In this document: positions 1-8,148 of the stretch, in pieces
Numbering within the stretch: the first letter of the stretch is position 1
How the letters are laid out: each line of letters begins with the position of its first letter
Origin: Psychromonas sp. SP041
GTDB lineage: Bacteria; Pseudomonadota; Gammaproteobacteria; Enterobacterales; Psychromonadaceae
Length of the DNA stretch: 64,000 nt
Assembly (NCBI RefSeq): GCF_000470315.2
Contig: NZ_CBRF02000003.1
Location: forward strand, 117,050-181,049
Reading direction: 5' to 3'
Position numbers and translations under genes: made by a program
Notes under the pieces: generated by a model
Seen by the model: only the letters and a program-made list of their open reading frames with translations
The model's database searches: none
Told to the model about the DNA's origin: nothing

Positions 1-356
1 TTGAACAAGTAGATGATAAGCAACGTGTTGGTGTATGTATCGATACTTGTCATACCTTCGTTTCGGGTTATGATTTACGAGGAGAAAAGGCAACAGAGGC
101 GACCTTTAAAGCCTACTCTGATATTGTCGGATTTGAATACTTACGCGCAATGCACATTAATGACAGTAAAGTACCTTTTGCTAGCCGAGTAGATCGACAT
201 GCGCCTTTAGGGGCAGGTGAAATTGGTTGGGATTGCTTTGAGTTTCTAATGAAAGATCCACGATTTAACGGTATACCATTAATATTAGAAACAACCGATG
301 AAACATTATGGCCAACAGAAATAAAACGTTTAAAACAATGGTCCAGTGCTGATTAA
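1..356 (+). CDS. nfo: Endonuclease IV (deoxyribonuclease IV), C-terminal part
   Basis: The 5' end lies left of the window; the reading frame is open from base 3 and stops with TAA at 354-356. The product is the C-terminal ~117 residues of AP endonuclease IV, a Zn-dependent TIM-barrel enzyme that nicks DNA 5' to abasic sites in base excision repair. Visible family motifs are CIDTCHTF, the MHINDSK segment, the [12 protein letters not shown] metal-ligand region and the LILETT strand near the end. These carry several of the zinc ligands, so the visible part looks intact. spoT follows about 97 bases downstream with its own ribosome site. Identity is clear from the motifs; only the N-terminal half cannot be assessed. 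Confidence 0.93.
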   Translation, partial: EQVDDKQRVGVCIDTCHTFVSGYDLRGEKATEATFKAYSDIVGFEYLRAMHINDSKVPFASRVDRHAPLGAGEIGWDCFEFLMKDPRFNGIPLILETTDETLWPTEIKRLKQWSSAD

Positions 357-389
357 AGGCTATTTGTTACTTTTATAGTACTAAATACT

Positions 390-417
390 TTGAAACTATC
401 TACACAGCGATTATGCT
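390..417 (+). promoter_or_regulatory. Possible sigma-70 promoter for spoT
   Basis: A TTGAAA hexamer at 390-395 is followed after 16 bases by TATGCT at 412-417, about 36 bases before the spoT start. This fits a modest sigma-70 promoter in the nfo-spoT gap. It is pattern reading only. The same TTGAAA begins an in-frame upstream extension of the spoT reading frame, which I think is untranslated. Confidence 0.3.
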
Positions 418-452
418 ATAAAAGTATCGACAAAATAAGGAAAGTAATATTC

Positions 453-2570
453 ATGTTCCAAACACTAAAAGCATCTATTCAAACCTATATGACAGAAGAG
501 CAATGTGCTTTTGTTGAACGCGCATACCATTATGCGTATGCGGCACATGATGGTGTGAAAAGAGCAAGTGGTGAACCTTATATTACTCACCCAGTAGCGG
601 TTGCTGAAATTCTTGCAGGCATGAAGTTAGATTACGAAGCTATCTCAGCAGCGCTCATGCATGATGTATTAGAAGATACTGATACCACACATCAAGAACT
701 AGCCGATGCGTTTAATGACAATGTTGCTCAACTCGTTGAAGGTGTCACCAAACTCGATAAATTTAACTTTGAAAATCGCGAGCAAGCACAAGCTGAAAAT
801 ATTCGAAAAATGCTTATCGCGATGTCTAAAGACTTCCGAGTTATGCTGATTAAACTTGCCGATCGCATGCACAATATGCGTACGCTTGATTCACTGCGTT
901 TAGATAAACGCCAACGCATTGCACAAGAAACCTTTGAAATATTTACCCCAATTGCAAATCGCCTTGGCTTACATTACCTAAAAAATGAACTTGAAGAGTT
1001 AGCTTTTAAAGCACAAAATTCAGCTCGTTATCATGTACTTAAAGAAGCTATCACTAAAGCACGCGGTAACAGAAAAGACTTTATAGAAAGTATTTGTGAT
1101 GAGATATCAGAGCAATTAACCTCTATGTCGATTGACGCGAAAGTCATTGGTCGAGAAAAACACCTGTACAGTTTATACAAAAAAATGCGTAAAAAAGGCT
1201 GCCAATTCCATGATGTAATGGATGTTTATGCATTCCGTATTATTGTAAAAGATTTAGATACTTGTTATCGCGTTTTAGGTCAAATACATCACTTGTACCA
1301 ACCTAAATTAGAGTATTTCGAAGACTATATAGCACTGCCAAAAACAAATAGTTACCAATCATTACATACTACTTTGATCACCCATCAAGGTGTCAATATC
1401 GAAATTCAGATCCGTACAGAAGATATGGATGCAGTAGCAAAACACGGTATTGCTGCGCATTGGAGCTACAAAGAAGGTAAGCAAAGTTCTAATATTTCAG
1501 CACAATTACAAACACGTAACTGGTTCCAAGGGTTAACTGAGCAAGAAGACAATAATACTAACTCAATTGTTTTATTAGAAAATATCAAACAAGAGCTAGG
1601 TAAAAATGATATTCATGTATTAACACCACAAGGCAAAATCATTGTATTACCAGCTTTCGCAACACCGGTTGATTTTGCTTATGCATTACACACCAACATA
1701 GGGCATCACTGTATTGGTGCGAAAGTAGATAATGAATATTCATTATTAAGCCAAAAATTAGAAAGTGGACAAACCATTGAGATCATCACAGCGAAAGAGC
1801 CTAATCCAAGCCCTGAATGGTTAAACTTTGCCGCCACGCATAGAGCAAGAAATAGCATACGTAATTACCTAAAGCAATTACCACAAACAGCGACTATTCC
1901 AATGGGTAGACGCTTATTAAAACAAGCGTTAAATGCGACGAACCTTACCGATATATCACAAGAGAATATTGATAAGGTCATTGCAGATCATCATTTAGAT
2001 GGGTTTAACCACCTATTACATGAGATCGGTAGCGGTAAATTATTGAGCATTATCATCGCAAGACGTTTGCGCGGTAATGCCGGTGAATTAACAGAGTCAC
2101 ACCAAAAACAACAAATAAGACAAAGTGCCATCAAGGGAGCTGAAGATATTATGCTTTCTTATGCCAACTGTTGTAAGCCATTACCAGGTGATCAAATTGT
2201 TGCTCATACTAGTACAGGTAAAGGTTTGGTCGTGCATGTTAAAAATTGTCACAATGTAATTGGTTTTGAAAGTGAACTCGGTAAGTATATTGCTGTCGAA
2301 TGGGATATGAACTTTATGAACCAGTATGAATACTCAAGTGACTTGATTATTCAAATGGTTAATCATAAAGCCGGATTAGCAAAAATGTTTAATGTAATAG
2401 CAAAAAGTAACGCTAACGTGCAGGATTTACAGACGACTGCGGTGACAAATCAGATTTATTCAATTAATGTGACATTAACAGTCATAAATCGAATACACTT
2501 GTCTCGCATTATGCGCCAAATTAAGAAATTAACTGGCGTTAAAAGTGTAAAACGAAGCAATAAAAAATAA
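453..2570 (+). CDS. spoT: Bifunctional (p)ppGpp synthetase/hydrolase SpoT
   Basis: Controls the alarmone ppGpp, hydrolysing it and, weakly, making it. The protein is 705 residues with the full Rel/Spo order: HD hydrolase domain with the HDVLEDT signature at about residues 70-76; synthetase domain with EDYIALPKTNSYQSLH at about 290-305; TGS domain (HVLTPQGK, near 390); helical/CC region; C-terminal ACT domain (about 630-705). The intact HD motif favours SpoT over the hydrolase-dead RelA. I place the start at ATG 453 because AAGGA lies just upstream and MFQTLKASI resembles SpoT N-termini; the frame stays open back to a TTG at 390. The usual E. coli partners rpoZ and trmH are not beside it here; nfo precedes it. 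Confidence 0.95.
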   Translation: MFQTLKASIQTYMTEEQCAFVERAYHYAYAAHDGVKRASGEPYITHPVAVAEILAGMKLDYEAISAALMHDVLEDTDTTHQELADAFNDNVAQLVEGVTKLDKFNFENREQAQAENIRKMLIAMSKDFRVMLIKLADRMHNMRTLDSLRLDKRQRIAQETFEIFTPIANRLGLHYLKNELEELAFKAQNSARYHVLKEAITKARGNRKDFIESICDEISEQLTSMSIDAKVIGREKHLYSLYKKMRKKGCQFHDVMDVYAFRIIVKDLDTCYRVLGQIHHLYQPKLEYFEDYIALPKTNSYQSLHTTLITHQGVNIEIQIRTEDMDAVAKHGIAAHWSYKEGKQSSNISAQLQTRNWFQGLTEQEDNNTNSIVLLENIKQELGKNDIHVLTPQGKIIVLPAFATPVDFAYALHTNIGHHCIGAKVDNEYSLLSQKLESGQTIEIITAKEPNPSPEWLNFAATHRARNSIRNYLKQLPQTATIPMGRRLLKQALNATNLTDISQENIDKVIADHHLDGFNHLLHEIGSGKLLSIIIARRLRGNAGELTESHQKQQIRQSAIKGAEDIMLSYANCCKPLPGDQIVAHTSTGKGLVVHVKNCHNVIGFESELGKYIAVEWDMNFMNQYEYSSDLIIQMVNHKAGLAKMFNVIAKSNANVQDLQTTAVTNQIYSINVTLTVINRIHLSRIMRQIKKLTGVKSVKRSNKK

Positions 2571-2675
2571 CAGATTCCGATTAAACTTGTATTAGATGCA
2601 TTAAAGTATTGTAAAAGAACAAGTTGATTCGGTATTGTTAATATATTAAACATATACCCAATGGATTAGATCACT

Positions 2676-3107
2676 ATGAAAACCGTTAAAATTATGATGT
2701 TGATGTTAAGCACCATAATACTAGGTGCTTGCACCGCTGAAACTCAAATTATCCCTCAAAAAGTAAACTTGTCTCAGCTGCAACATAATTGGAAGCTCAC
2801 TCATGTTGATAATATCCAATTAGCAACGGTCATTAAAAGCACATTACAAATCAATGCTGACAATAAAAGCTCAGGTAATTTAAGTTGTAATAGTTTTTTT
2901 GGTGAAGCTAAATTCGTAGACAATCAATTGCGTATCGAAAAAATGGCTAATACACGAAAAATGTGTGACGAGCTAAAAAACAGTGTTGAGATGGATGTAA
3001 GCGAAGTTTTAAGTAACTGGGCAAATGTAATGATTGATAACGAAACATTAATTATCAGTAACAAAAAGCATTCATTAACTTATCAACTTGCTGACTCATT
3101 AAACTAA
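2676..3107 (+). CDS. META-domain (HslJ-like) lipoprotein
   Basis: A 143-residue predicted lipoprotein. The N-terminus is a short lipoprotein signal with lipobox LGAC, placing the lipidated cysteine at residue 19. The rest matches the META/HslJ fold: an NWKL-type first strand, a SCNSFFGEA loop, and MANTRKMC, where family members keep a cysteine. HslJ proteins are heat-inducible outer-membrane lipoproteins tied to novobiocin resistance in E. coli; the molecular role is unclear. It stands alone between spoT and a long AT-rich gap and is followed by a hairpin terminator. Family call is good; physiological role is not known. Confidence 0.8.
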   Translation: MKTVKIMMLMLSTIILGACTAETQIIPQKVNLSQLQHNWKLTHVDNIQLATVIKSTLQINADNKSSGNLSCNSFFGEAKFVDNQLRIEKMANTRKMCDELKNSVEMDVSEVLSNWANVMIDNETLIISNKKHSLTYQLADSLN

Positions 3108-3131
3108 TATTACTTAATGAAGATTTAATCC

Positions 3132-3161
3132 CGACTGAATAGTTTAACTATTATTCAGTCG
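3132..3161 (+). terminator. Hairpin terminator after the META lipoprotein
   Basis: A perfect 10-bp stem (CGACTGAATA / TATTCAGTCG) around a 10-base loop lies 25 bases after the lipoprotein stop codon. The following bases are T-rich but interrupted (AATATTTTG), so it is a plausible though not ideal intrinsic terminator. Confidence 0.6.
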
Positions 3162-3295
3162 AATATTTTGTAATACTTTTCTTCTATTCGTTTACCAACC
3201 ACTCGATTATCTGAATATAGACCTGCTACCGTTCAAGGAGCTTTATTCAATTGTTAGTTTTGGAATTCAAATCAAGTCGCAACACTCCTTAAAAT

Positions 3296-3386
3296 TAATA
3301 CCAATTATATTAAGAGCGACATTAAATACCTACTCTGCGTTTTTTAGCCACTAAAATAGATTAATGATGCATTGTTATTGGTATAA
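3296..3386. repeat. MITE-like repeat A (about 91 bp)
   Basis: The left end reads TAATACCAATTATATTAA. The right end, on the other strand, reads TTATACCAATAACAATGC, so the segment is bounded by imperfect inverted repeats. It has no coding capacity. The ends resemble those of the two larger repeats at 5155-5380 and 5424-5588, which suggests related non-autonomous elements. Family membership is inferred from the ends alone. Confidence 0.5.
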
Positions 3387-3693
3387 AATCATATCGAATA
3401 AAACACACTTCAAATACTCTTTTTTAAAAATGACTACTTTCTGATTATCTTCCCTATTATATATATTTGAACATTTGCTCAAAAAAACCAGAGAAAAATA
3501 AGTCTAAATTCAATGAAAAAATACTCAAAAATATAGAGTTGCGTAACAATAATGTCATCATTATATGCTAATTTAACAGACTAGATATTGCTCGAAAAAC
3601 AATCAAAATAATTTTCAGCAATCATTTAGTTATTTTTATCGAAAGCACCATCACTGGACATTATTTAAATTCAAACCTATAGAGGATTCGAAA
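3387..3693. other. AT-rich intergenic stretch, nothing identified
   Basis: About 300 bases between repeat A and the orphan small gene. It is strongly AT-rich with several A/T runs. I see no credible reading frame, tRNA or strong promoter. An AGAGGATT ribosome site sits at its right end, just before the ATG at 3694. Confidence 0.5.
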
Positions 3694-4047
3694 ATGAGTA
3701 ATATACATCAACTTAATAGCTTACCGAAACAAACCACCATCAACCTGATTGCATCATACCAGGGCGACTTTAAGCATGATAATTTCAGTTATCACCAATT
3801 ATTAGAAAAATTACAGCAAACAATTATGCGCAATCAATTTATGAATCAAGAAGATAATGCAGCTTGGATGAATCATAGAGGTAGTGATTATTTAGCAAAC
3901 CCTAAATTATTTGCCCATGCACCTCTGACTTATTTATGCGTATTTTTAAGTGAAACCTTTAAGCATAATAAACTCAATCAAATTGAGCATAAAATACCGC
4001 CAAATGTATTTGAGGCGATATTAAAACGCTTAAATGATTTTAAATAA
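3694..4047 (+). CDS. Hypothetical protein, 117 aa
   Basis: I do not recognise this protein. It has a good ribosome site (GAGG, 8 bases before ATG). The sequence is mostly helical-looking and mildly basic, with no signal peptide, membrane segment or cysteine cluster. A central stretch, AAWMNHRGSDYLANPKLFAH, is rich in aromatic and charged residues, and the C-terminus is a lysine-rich helix. It stands alone, flanked by AT-rich gaps with MITE-like ends on both sides. Real-gene status rests on the ribosome site, plausible composition and isolation from any other coding frame; no function can be assigned. Confidence 0.6.
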   Translation: MSNIHQLNSLPKQTTINLIASYQGDFKHDNFSYHQLLEKLQQTIMRNQFMNQEDNAAWMNHRGSDYLANPKLFAHAPLTYLCVFLSETFKHNKLNQIEHKIPPNVFEAILKRLNDFK

Positions 4048-4083
4048 TAACGGTTAATAATGGCTGGAATAATAAAGACAAAG

Positions 4084-4110
4084 TAATACCAATCATTTCA
4101 CTCGAGATGG
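4084..4110. repeat. Solo MITE-like end
   Basis: TAATACCAATCATTTCACT matches the left ends of the nearby repeats for the first ten bases, but I find no matching right end before the next gene. It may be the remnant of a decayed element, or chance. Confidence 0.3.
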
Positions 4111-4168
4111 TTTGTGATTAGTACTCATTACATTACACTAGGCCTTACGATAAAAAACAAGAGCAAGT

Positions 4169-5149
4169 ATGGATTCTTTAACTCAAATTGTTTTAGGGGC
4201 AAGTGTTTCTGGTGCTGTTGGTATCAAGCCTTTTGGACGTAAAGTATTAATCACAGGTGCATTATTAGGTACCTTGCCTGACTTAGATGTATTGCTGTCT
4301 TATGAAACCGCGATTGAAGACTTTACTCTACATCGCGGCTTCAGCCATTCATTATTTACTTTAAGTGCCTTAAGTCTATTTTTATATTGGCTGGCTTTAT
4401 ATTTTAAACCTACATTATCTGCACACAAAAAATCATTATTTTTAGTTATTTTTTTACCGTTAATCACCCACCCTCTTTTAGATGCTTTCACCACTTATGG
4501 AACGCAATTATTGTGGCCATTAGATATTCAACCTACTTCTTGGTCTAGCATCTTCATTATCGATCCTCTTTATACATTGCCATTAATACTTGCTGTTATT
4601 GGTCTATGGTTTCGAGAGAAAGCTGTAAAGTGGCAAAAAATAAACCGAATAATGTTAGCGTTCAGCTGTGCATATTTAGTACTTGGCCAAGTGCAATTTT
4701 GGAATATCCAACAAAGATTAACACACGATCCTATTGCAAAAAGTGGTCACTTATTCATTGCACCAACACCATTTAATACGCTGGTTTGGCAGGTACTTAG
4801 CTACCATGACGATAATTATTATGTAAGCTTTACAACAGCATTCAATAACCAACCTTTATCATGGCAAACATACGACACAGGAAGATCATTAATCAATAAT
4901 TTTGATTCAACAGGGTTGCAACGGTTGGAATGGTTTAGTGGTGGTTTATTACAATTTAAAGAATTGGACAATCAGTTGATCGCTACCGATCTGCGTATTG
5001 GTTTAAGAGAGTATTATCCTTTTTCATTCAGGATAGCTGAGGACAAAAATAATTGGCAAGAAATTAAGTCTCAAAAAATGCCAGAGCCTGTTATTAATTT
5101 AAGCAAGCTAACTGAGTTAATGCACTTTTTAAGGAATACACAAAAATAG
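4169..5149 (+). CDS. YdjM/DUF457-type inner-membrane predicted metal-dependent hydrolase
   Basis: A 326-residue membrane protein. The N-terminus, MDSLTQIVLGASVSGAVG, is typical of the YdjM/YbcI family (often annotated as LexA-regulated or membrane-bound metal-dependent hydrolase). Conserved putative metal-binding motifs are LPDLDVLL, HRGFSHS near residue 54 and ITHPLLDAFTTYGTQ near 110. Four to five hydrophobic helices fill residues 1-185; the C-terminal ~130 residues look soluble and may face the periplasm. Biochemical activity has not been established for the family. A single-gene unit followed by repeat B. Confidence 0.8.
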   Translation: MDSLTQIVLGASVSGAVGIKPFGRKVLITGALLGTLPDLDVLLSYETAIEDFTLHRGFSHSLFTLSALSLFLYWLALYFKPTLSAHKKSLFLVIFLPLITHPLLDAFTTYGTQLLWPLDIQPTSWSSIFIIDPLYTLPLILAVIGLWFREKAVKWQKINRIMLAFSCAYLVLGQVQFWNIQQRLTHDPIAKSGHLFIAPTPFNTLVWQVLSYHDDNYYVSFTTAFNNQPLSWQTYDTGRSLINNFDSTGLQRLEWFSGGLLQFKELDNQLIATDLRIGLREYYPFSFRIAEDKNNWQEIKSQKMPEPVINLSKLTELMHFLRNTQK

Positions 5150-5154
5150 ACTTA

Positions 5155-5380
5155 TAATACCAATCACAATAAATAACTTATCTATTTTACTTGTTAGAAC
5201 AGCTCACTTCCTCGTTGTAAATTTCGTAAAAGGAACAACCATTAAAGAATTAGCATCTTTTGGTTAATTCTCCGATAGACGATTAACGAAGTTAATTTTT
5301 GAAAGGCTCAATTTACGCCTTGAATTGAACTGTTTTTCCAGCTCAAAATTTAGACATTATATTTAATGTAATCGGTATAA
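5155..5380. repeat. MITE-like repeat B (about 226 bp)
   Basis: Left end TAATACCAATCACAATAA and right end, read on the opposite strand, TTATACCGATTACATTAA form imperfect terminal inverted repeats. The interior has no reading frame of note. It shares end sequences with repeats A and C. Non-coding insertion is the simplest reading. Confidence 0.55.
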
Positions 5381-5423
5381 AATAAAACTTAATGTTTAAT
5401 TTCAGAGATTATTTGAGAACAAG

Positions 5424-5588
5424 TTATACCAATGGAATTAAATAAGTGATCAGAGATTGCGCAGGAAAAATTAACACTAATAAGGCGTGAGTTGTAGGAG
5501 ATAGTTGTTTTCACTTCAAAACTCACAACGCAGTTAGGGGTAATTTTAACCAGCAAGAATGATCACCTTATTAATTCTTTTGGTATTA
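5424..5588. repeat. MITE-like repeat C (about 165 bp)
   Basis: The clearest of the three. The left end, TTATACCAATGGAATTAA, continues to TGATCA at 5447-5452. The right end on the other strand, TAATACCAAAAGAATTAA, also continues to TGATCA. So about 28 bases pair with only a few mismatches and small indels. It ends some 48 bases from the recQ stop codon, so it sits in the 3' region of recQ transcripts and could fold as RNA. Confidence 0.65.
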
Positions 5589-5635
5589 GTTTGAAAGTAG
5601 TATTAATTTAAGCTTAAACAATACCTTGGTACCTT

Positions 5636-7438
5636 TTACAAAGTATCAACGTATTGTTTAATTTCAGAGAGGAATTCTTCACCATACTTATCTAGCTTAA
5701 TATGGCCAACACCCGTAATTGAAAGAAACTGAGAATCATTGGTAGGCATTAACTCACTCATCTCCGATAAAGATACGTCACTAAAAATAACGTAAGGAGG
5801 TAAGTTTTCTTGATCTGCTATTTTTTTACGTAAATGGCGTAACCTAGCAAATAATTTACTGTCTGCATTGGCAGAAACGCTACGACGTTTTTGTTTCGCA
5901 GTCGTTTTTACTAGTTGTAGTCTTGGCACCGCTAACATTAAGCTATTTTCAGATTTTAAGACGGTACGGGCCGCTTCCGTTAGCTGTAACGCAGAACCAC
6001 GCGTTAAGTTTTGCATTAACAATCCACAGTGAATTAATTGTCTAGCGATACTAAACCAGTGTTCCGTTGATTTATCTTTACCTATCCCAAAAGTCGATAG
6101 CTGATCATGACCAAGGCTTTTGACACGGGCAGTTTGAGCGCCACGCAGTACTTCAACTACATGAGTGATCCCAAAGTATTGCCCTGTACGGTAAACACAA
6201 GAAAGAATTTTTTGAGCGTCTATCGTCGCATCATAACTTTGTGGCGGATCTAAGCAGATATCACAGTTACCACAGGCTTTAGGGCTGTATTCACCAAAGT
6301 AATTTAATACTACGCGACGACGGCAAGTTTGTGCTTCTGCAAAGGCAACCATGGTATTCAGTTTATGTAACTCAATACGAAGTTGTTCTTGGTTTGGGTT
6401 CTTTTCTAATAAGCTTCTTATACGCGCAGGATCTGCTGGGTCATAAAATAACATTGCCTGTGCGGGTAAACCATCGCGCCCTGCTCGACCTGTTTCTTGA
6501 TAATAAGATTCTATATTTTTAGGAATTTCATAGTGCACAACAAAACGCACATTAGGTTTATCAATTCCCATTCCAAAGGCAACAGTCGCCACCACAATTT
6601 CGACTTCATCCTTAATAAATAAATCTTGTACGTTTTGACGCTCCTCTAAAGGCAAACCAGCATGATAACAGCGAGAGTTAAGGCCTTTAGCAGCAAGCTT
6701 TCCTGCTATCTCTTCTGTGCGTTTACGGCTGGTACAATAGATGATGCCACTTTCGTCTTTATGTTGGTCTAGATAATTAAAGAGTTGTGTTAATGGGCGA
6801 TATTTTTCAATCAATAAGTATTCGATATTAGGACGATCAAAGCTACGAATTTCTATTAACGGATCCTGAAGCTTTAAACGCTGTAAAATATCTTGTTGCG
6901 TTGCGTGATCTGCCGTTGCAGTCAATGCGACTAACGGAATATTTGGAAAATATTCTTTTAGATTGCCTAACAGCGCATATTCAGGCCTAAAATCATGACC
7001 CCATGATGAAATACAATGCGCTTCATCTATGGCAAATAAATTGATTGGAAGGTGCTGTAAACGACCGATAAAATCAGGGCGTAATAAACGCTCCGGCGCT
7101 ACATATAATAGTTTTAACTGACCACGATGTAGAGAATTAATGATGTCGTTTTGTTCTTGATAAGACAAACTAGAGTTAAGGTAAGCAGCTGCTACACCAC
7201 AGGCTCTTAGTGTGTCTACCTGATCTTTCATTAAAGAGATTAAAGGGGAAACAACAATGCAAATCCCTTCTCTTACTAAAGCAGGAATTTGAAAACACAG
7301 GCTTTTACCACCACCTGTTGGCATCACAACTAATGCATCACGTCCTGCAATAAGGTCGTTAATGACCGTTTCTTGACCATCACGAAATTGCTTGTAACCA
7401 AACACATCAAATAAAACGTTATGTGCAGTACTCGTCAT
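5636..7438 (-). CDS. recQ: ATP-dependent DNA helicase RecQ
   Basis: A 3'-5' DNA helicase of the RecF recombination pathway. Visible in order: Walker A in [12 protein letters not shown] box in [20 protein letters not shown]; helicase C-terminal lobe with [20 protein letters not shown] and [13 protein letters not shown]; the RecQ zinc site with CRRR and CGNCDIC; a winged-helix region; and an HRDC domain at the C-terminus (about residues 525-600). ATG 7438 gives 600 residues; an in-frame TTG at 7450 would add four. Full-length and apparently intact. It stands alone, convergent with the YdjM-like gene across the repeat-rich gap. Confidence 0.95.
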   Translation of the reverse strand: MTSTAHNVLFDVFGYKQFRDGQETVINDLIAGRDALVVMPTGGGKSLCFQIPALVREGICIVVSPLISLMKDQVDTLRACGVAAAYLNSSLSYQEQNDIINSLHRGQLKLLYVAPERLLRPDFIGRLQHLPINLFAIDEAHCISSWGHDFRPEYALLGNLKEYFPNIPLVALTATADHATQQDILQRLKLQDPLIEIRSFDRPNIEYLLIEKYRPLTQLFNYLDQHKDESGIIYCTSRKRTEEIAGKLAAKGLNSRCYHAGLPLEERQNVQDLFIKDEVEIVVATVAFGMGIDKPNVRFVVHYEIPKNIESYYQETGRAGRDGLPAQAMLFYDPADPARIRSLLEKNPNQEQLRIELHKLNTMVAFAEAQTCRRRVVLNYFGEYSPKACGNCDICLDPPQSYDATIDAQKILSCVYRTGQYFGITHVVEVLRGAQTARVKSLGHDQLSTFGIGKDKSTEHWFSIARQLIHCGLLMQNLTRGSALQLTEAARTVLKSENSLMLAVPRLQLVKTTAKQKRRSVSANADSKLFARLRHLRKKIADQENLPPYVIFSDVSLSEMSELMPTNDSQFLSITGVGHIKLDKYGEEFLSEIKQYVDTL

Positions 7439-7548
7439 ACTCTGGTTCAAAATATAGCAACCTATTGATAGTCTAAGCGGATAAAAGGGTATGCATTGTA
7501 AATCAGCGGCATAAATATTTCAGCCTAAATTTTCTGATTTAGAAGAGG

Positions 7549-8145
7549 CTATAATGCACTAAATTCCTTGCTAAATATATCCACTTTCTGCCAATCGGTT
7601 AATTCTAAGTCTTGTGTTTTATCAGTACTACCACCAGTCATCTTCATAATTAATTGAATTAACAGTGTTTGCCACCAATTATAACGAGAATATAATAAAG
7701 CACCTGCAAATACGCCTTTCAGCTGTGGTTGCCATTCTGATAGTTGATCAAACTTTTTCATATAAGCATTATTTTCAGGAATTGCTTTTTCAGGCTTGCG
7801 TGCAGTTAAACAAACCACAAAAAAAGCATTCGATATAGCGTCTAACTGTTGCTTATGTTCATTGACAAATTTGATGATATTCGGACGAAAATTACCGTAA
7901 CGAACAGAAGCACCCACTAATACTTTTTGATACAAAGAGAAATCAATCTGTGTATTATCATCAATGTTTAATACCGTCACATCACCAAGAATAGACTGTT
8001 TGATATGATTGATAATTTTTAAAGTTTGCCCATCAACAGAAGAGTATAAAACTAAAGTGTTGTTAGAAATGGTTTCGCTAGGCGTTGCTTCGTTAGGCAC
8101 TGCTTCACCAGTTATAGCGTCGTTAGATTTAGCTTCAATAGACAT
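7549..8145 (-). CDS. hemG: Menaquinone-dependent protoporphyrinogen IX dehydrogenase HemG
   Basis: A flavodoxin-fold FMN enzyme that oxidises protoporphyrinogen IX to protoporphyrin IX, passing electrons to quinones in haem synthesis. The phosphate-binding loop LYSSVDGQTLKI, VGASVRYGNFRP and the C-terminal WWQTLLIQLIMKMTGG segment fit HemG. It follows trkH by three bases, as in the E. coli yigZ-trkH-hemG order. Unusually, about 28 residues precede the flavodoxin fold, built from near-repeats (SNDA, PNEA, PSET, SNNT); no better in-frame ATG exists. The menC/menE genes in the same window are consistent with a menaquinone-using cell. Confidence 0.9.
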   Translation of the reverse strand: MSIEAKSNDAITGEAVPNEATPSETISNNTLVLYSSVDGQTLKIINHIKQSILGDVTVLNIDDNTQIDFSLYQKVLVGASVRYGNFRPNIIKFVNEHKQQLDAISNAFFVVCLTARKPEKAIPENNAYMKKFDQLSEWQPQLKGVFAGALLYSRYNWWQTLLIQLIMKMTGGSTDKTQDLELTDWQKVDIFSKEFSAL

Positions 8146-8148
8146 AAT

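Noticed and set aside
2632..2660. Imperfect palindrome GGTATTGTT...ATACC before the META lipoprotein
   Set aside because: Resembles the repeat ends but pairs poorly and is AT-rich enough to arise by chance; not called as an element.
7521..7550. Hairpin just downstream of hemG
   Set aside because: Stem is interrupted by a five-base bulge and has no U-run on the hemG strand.
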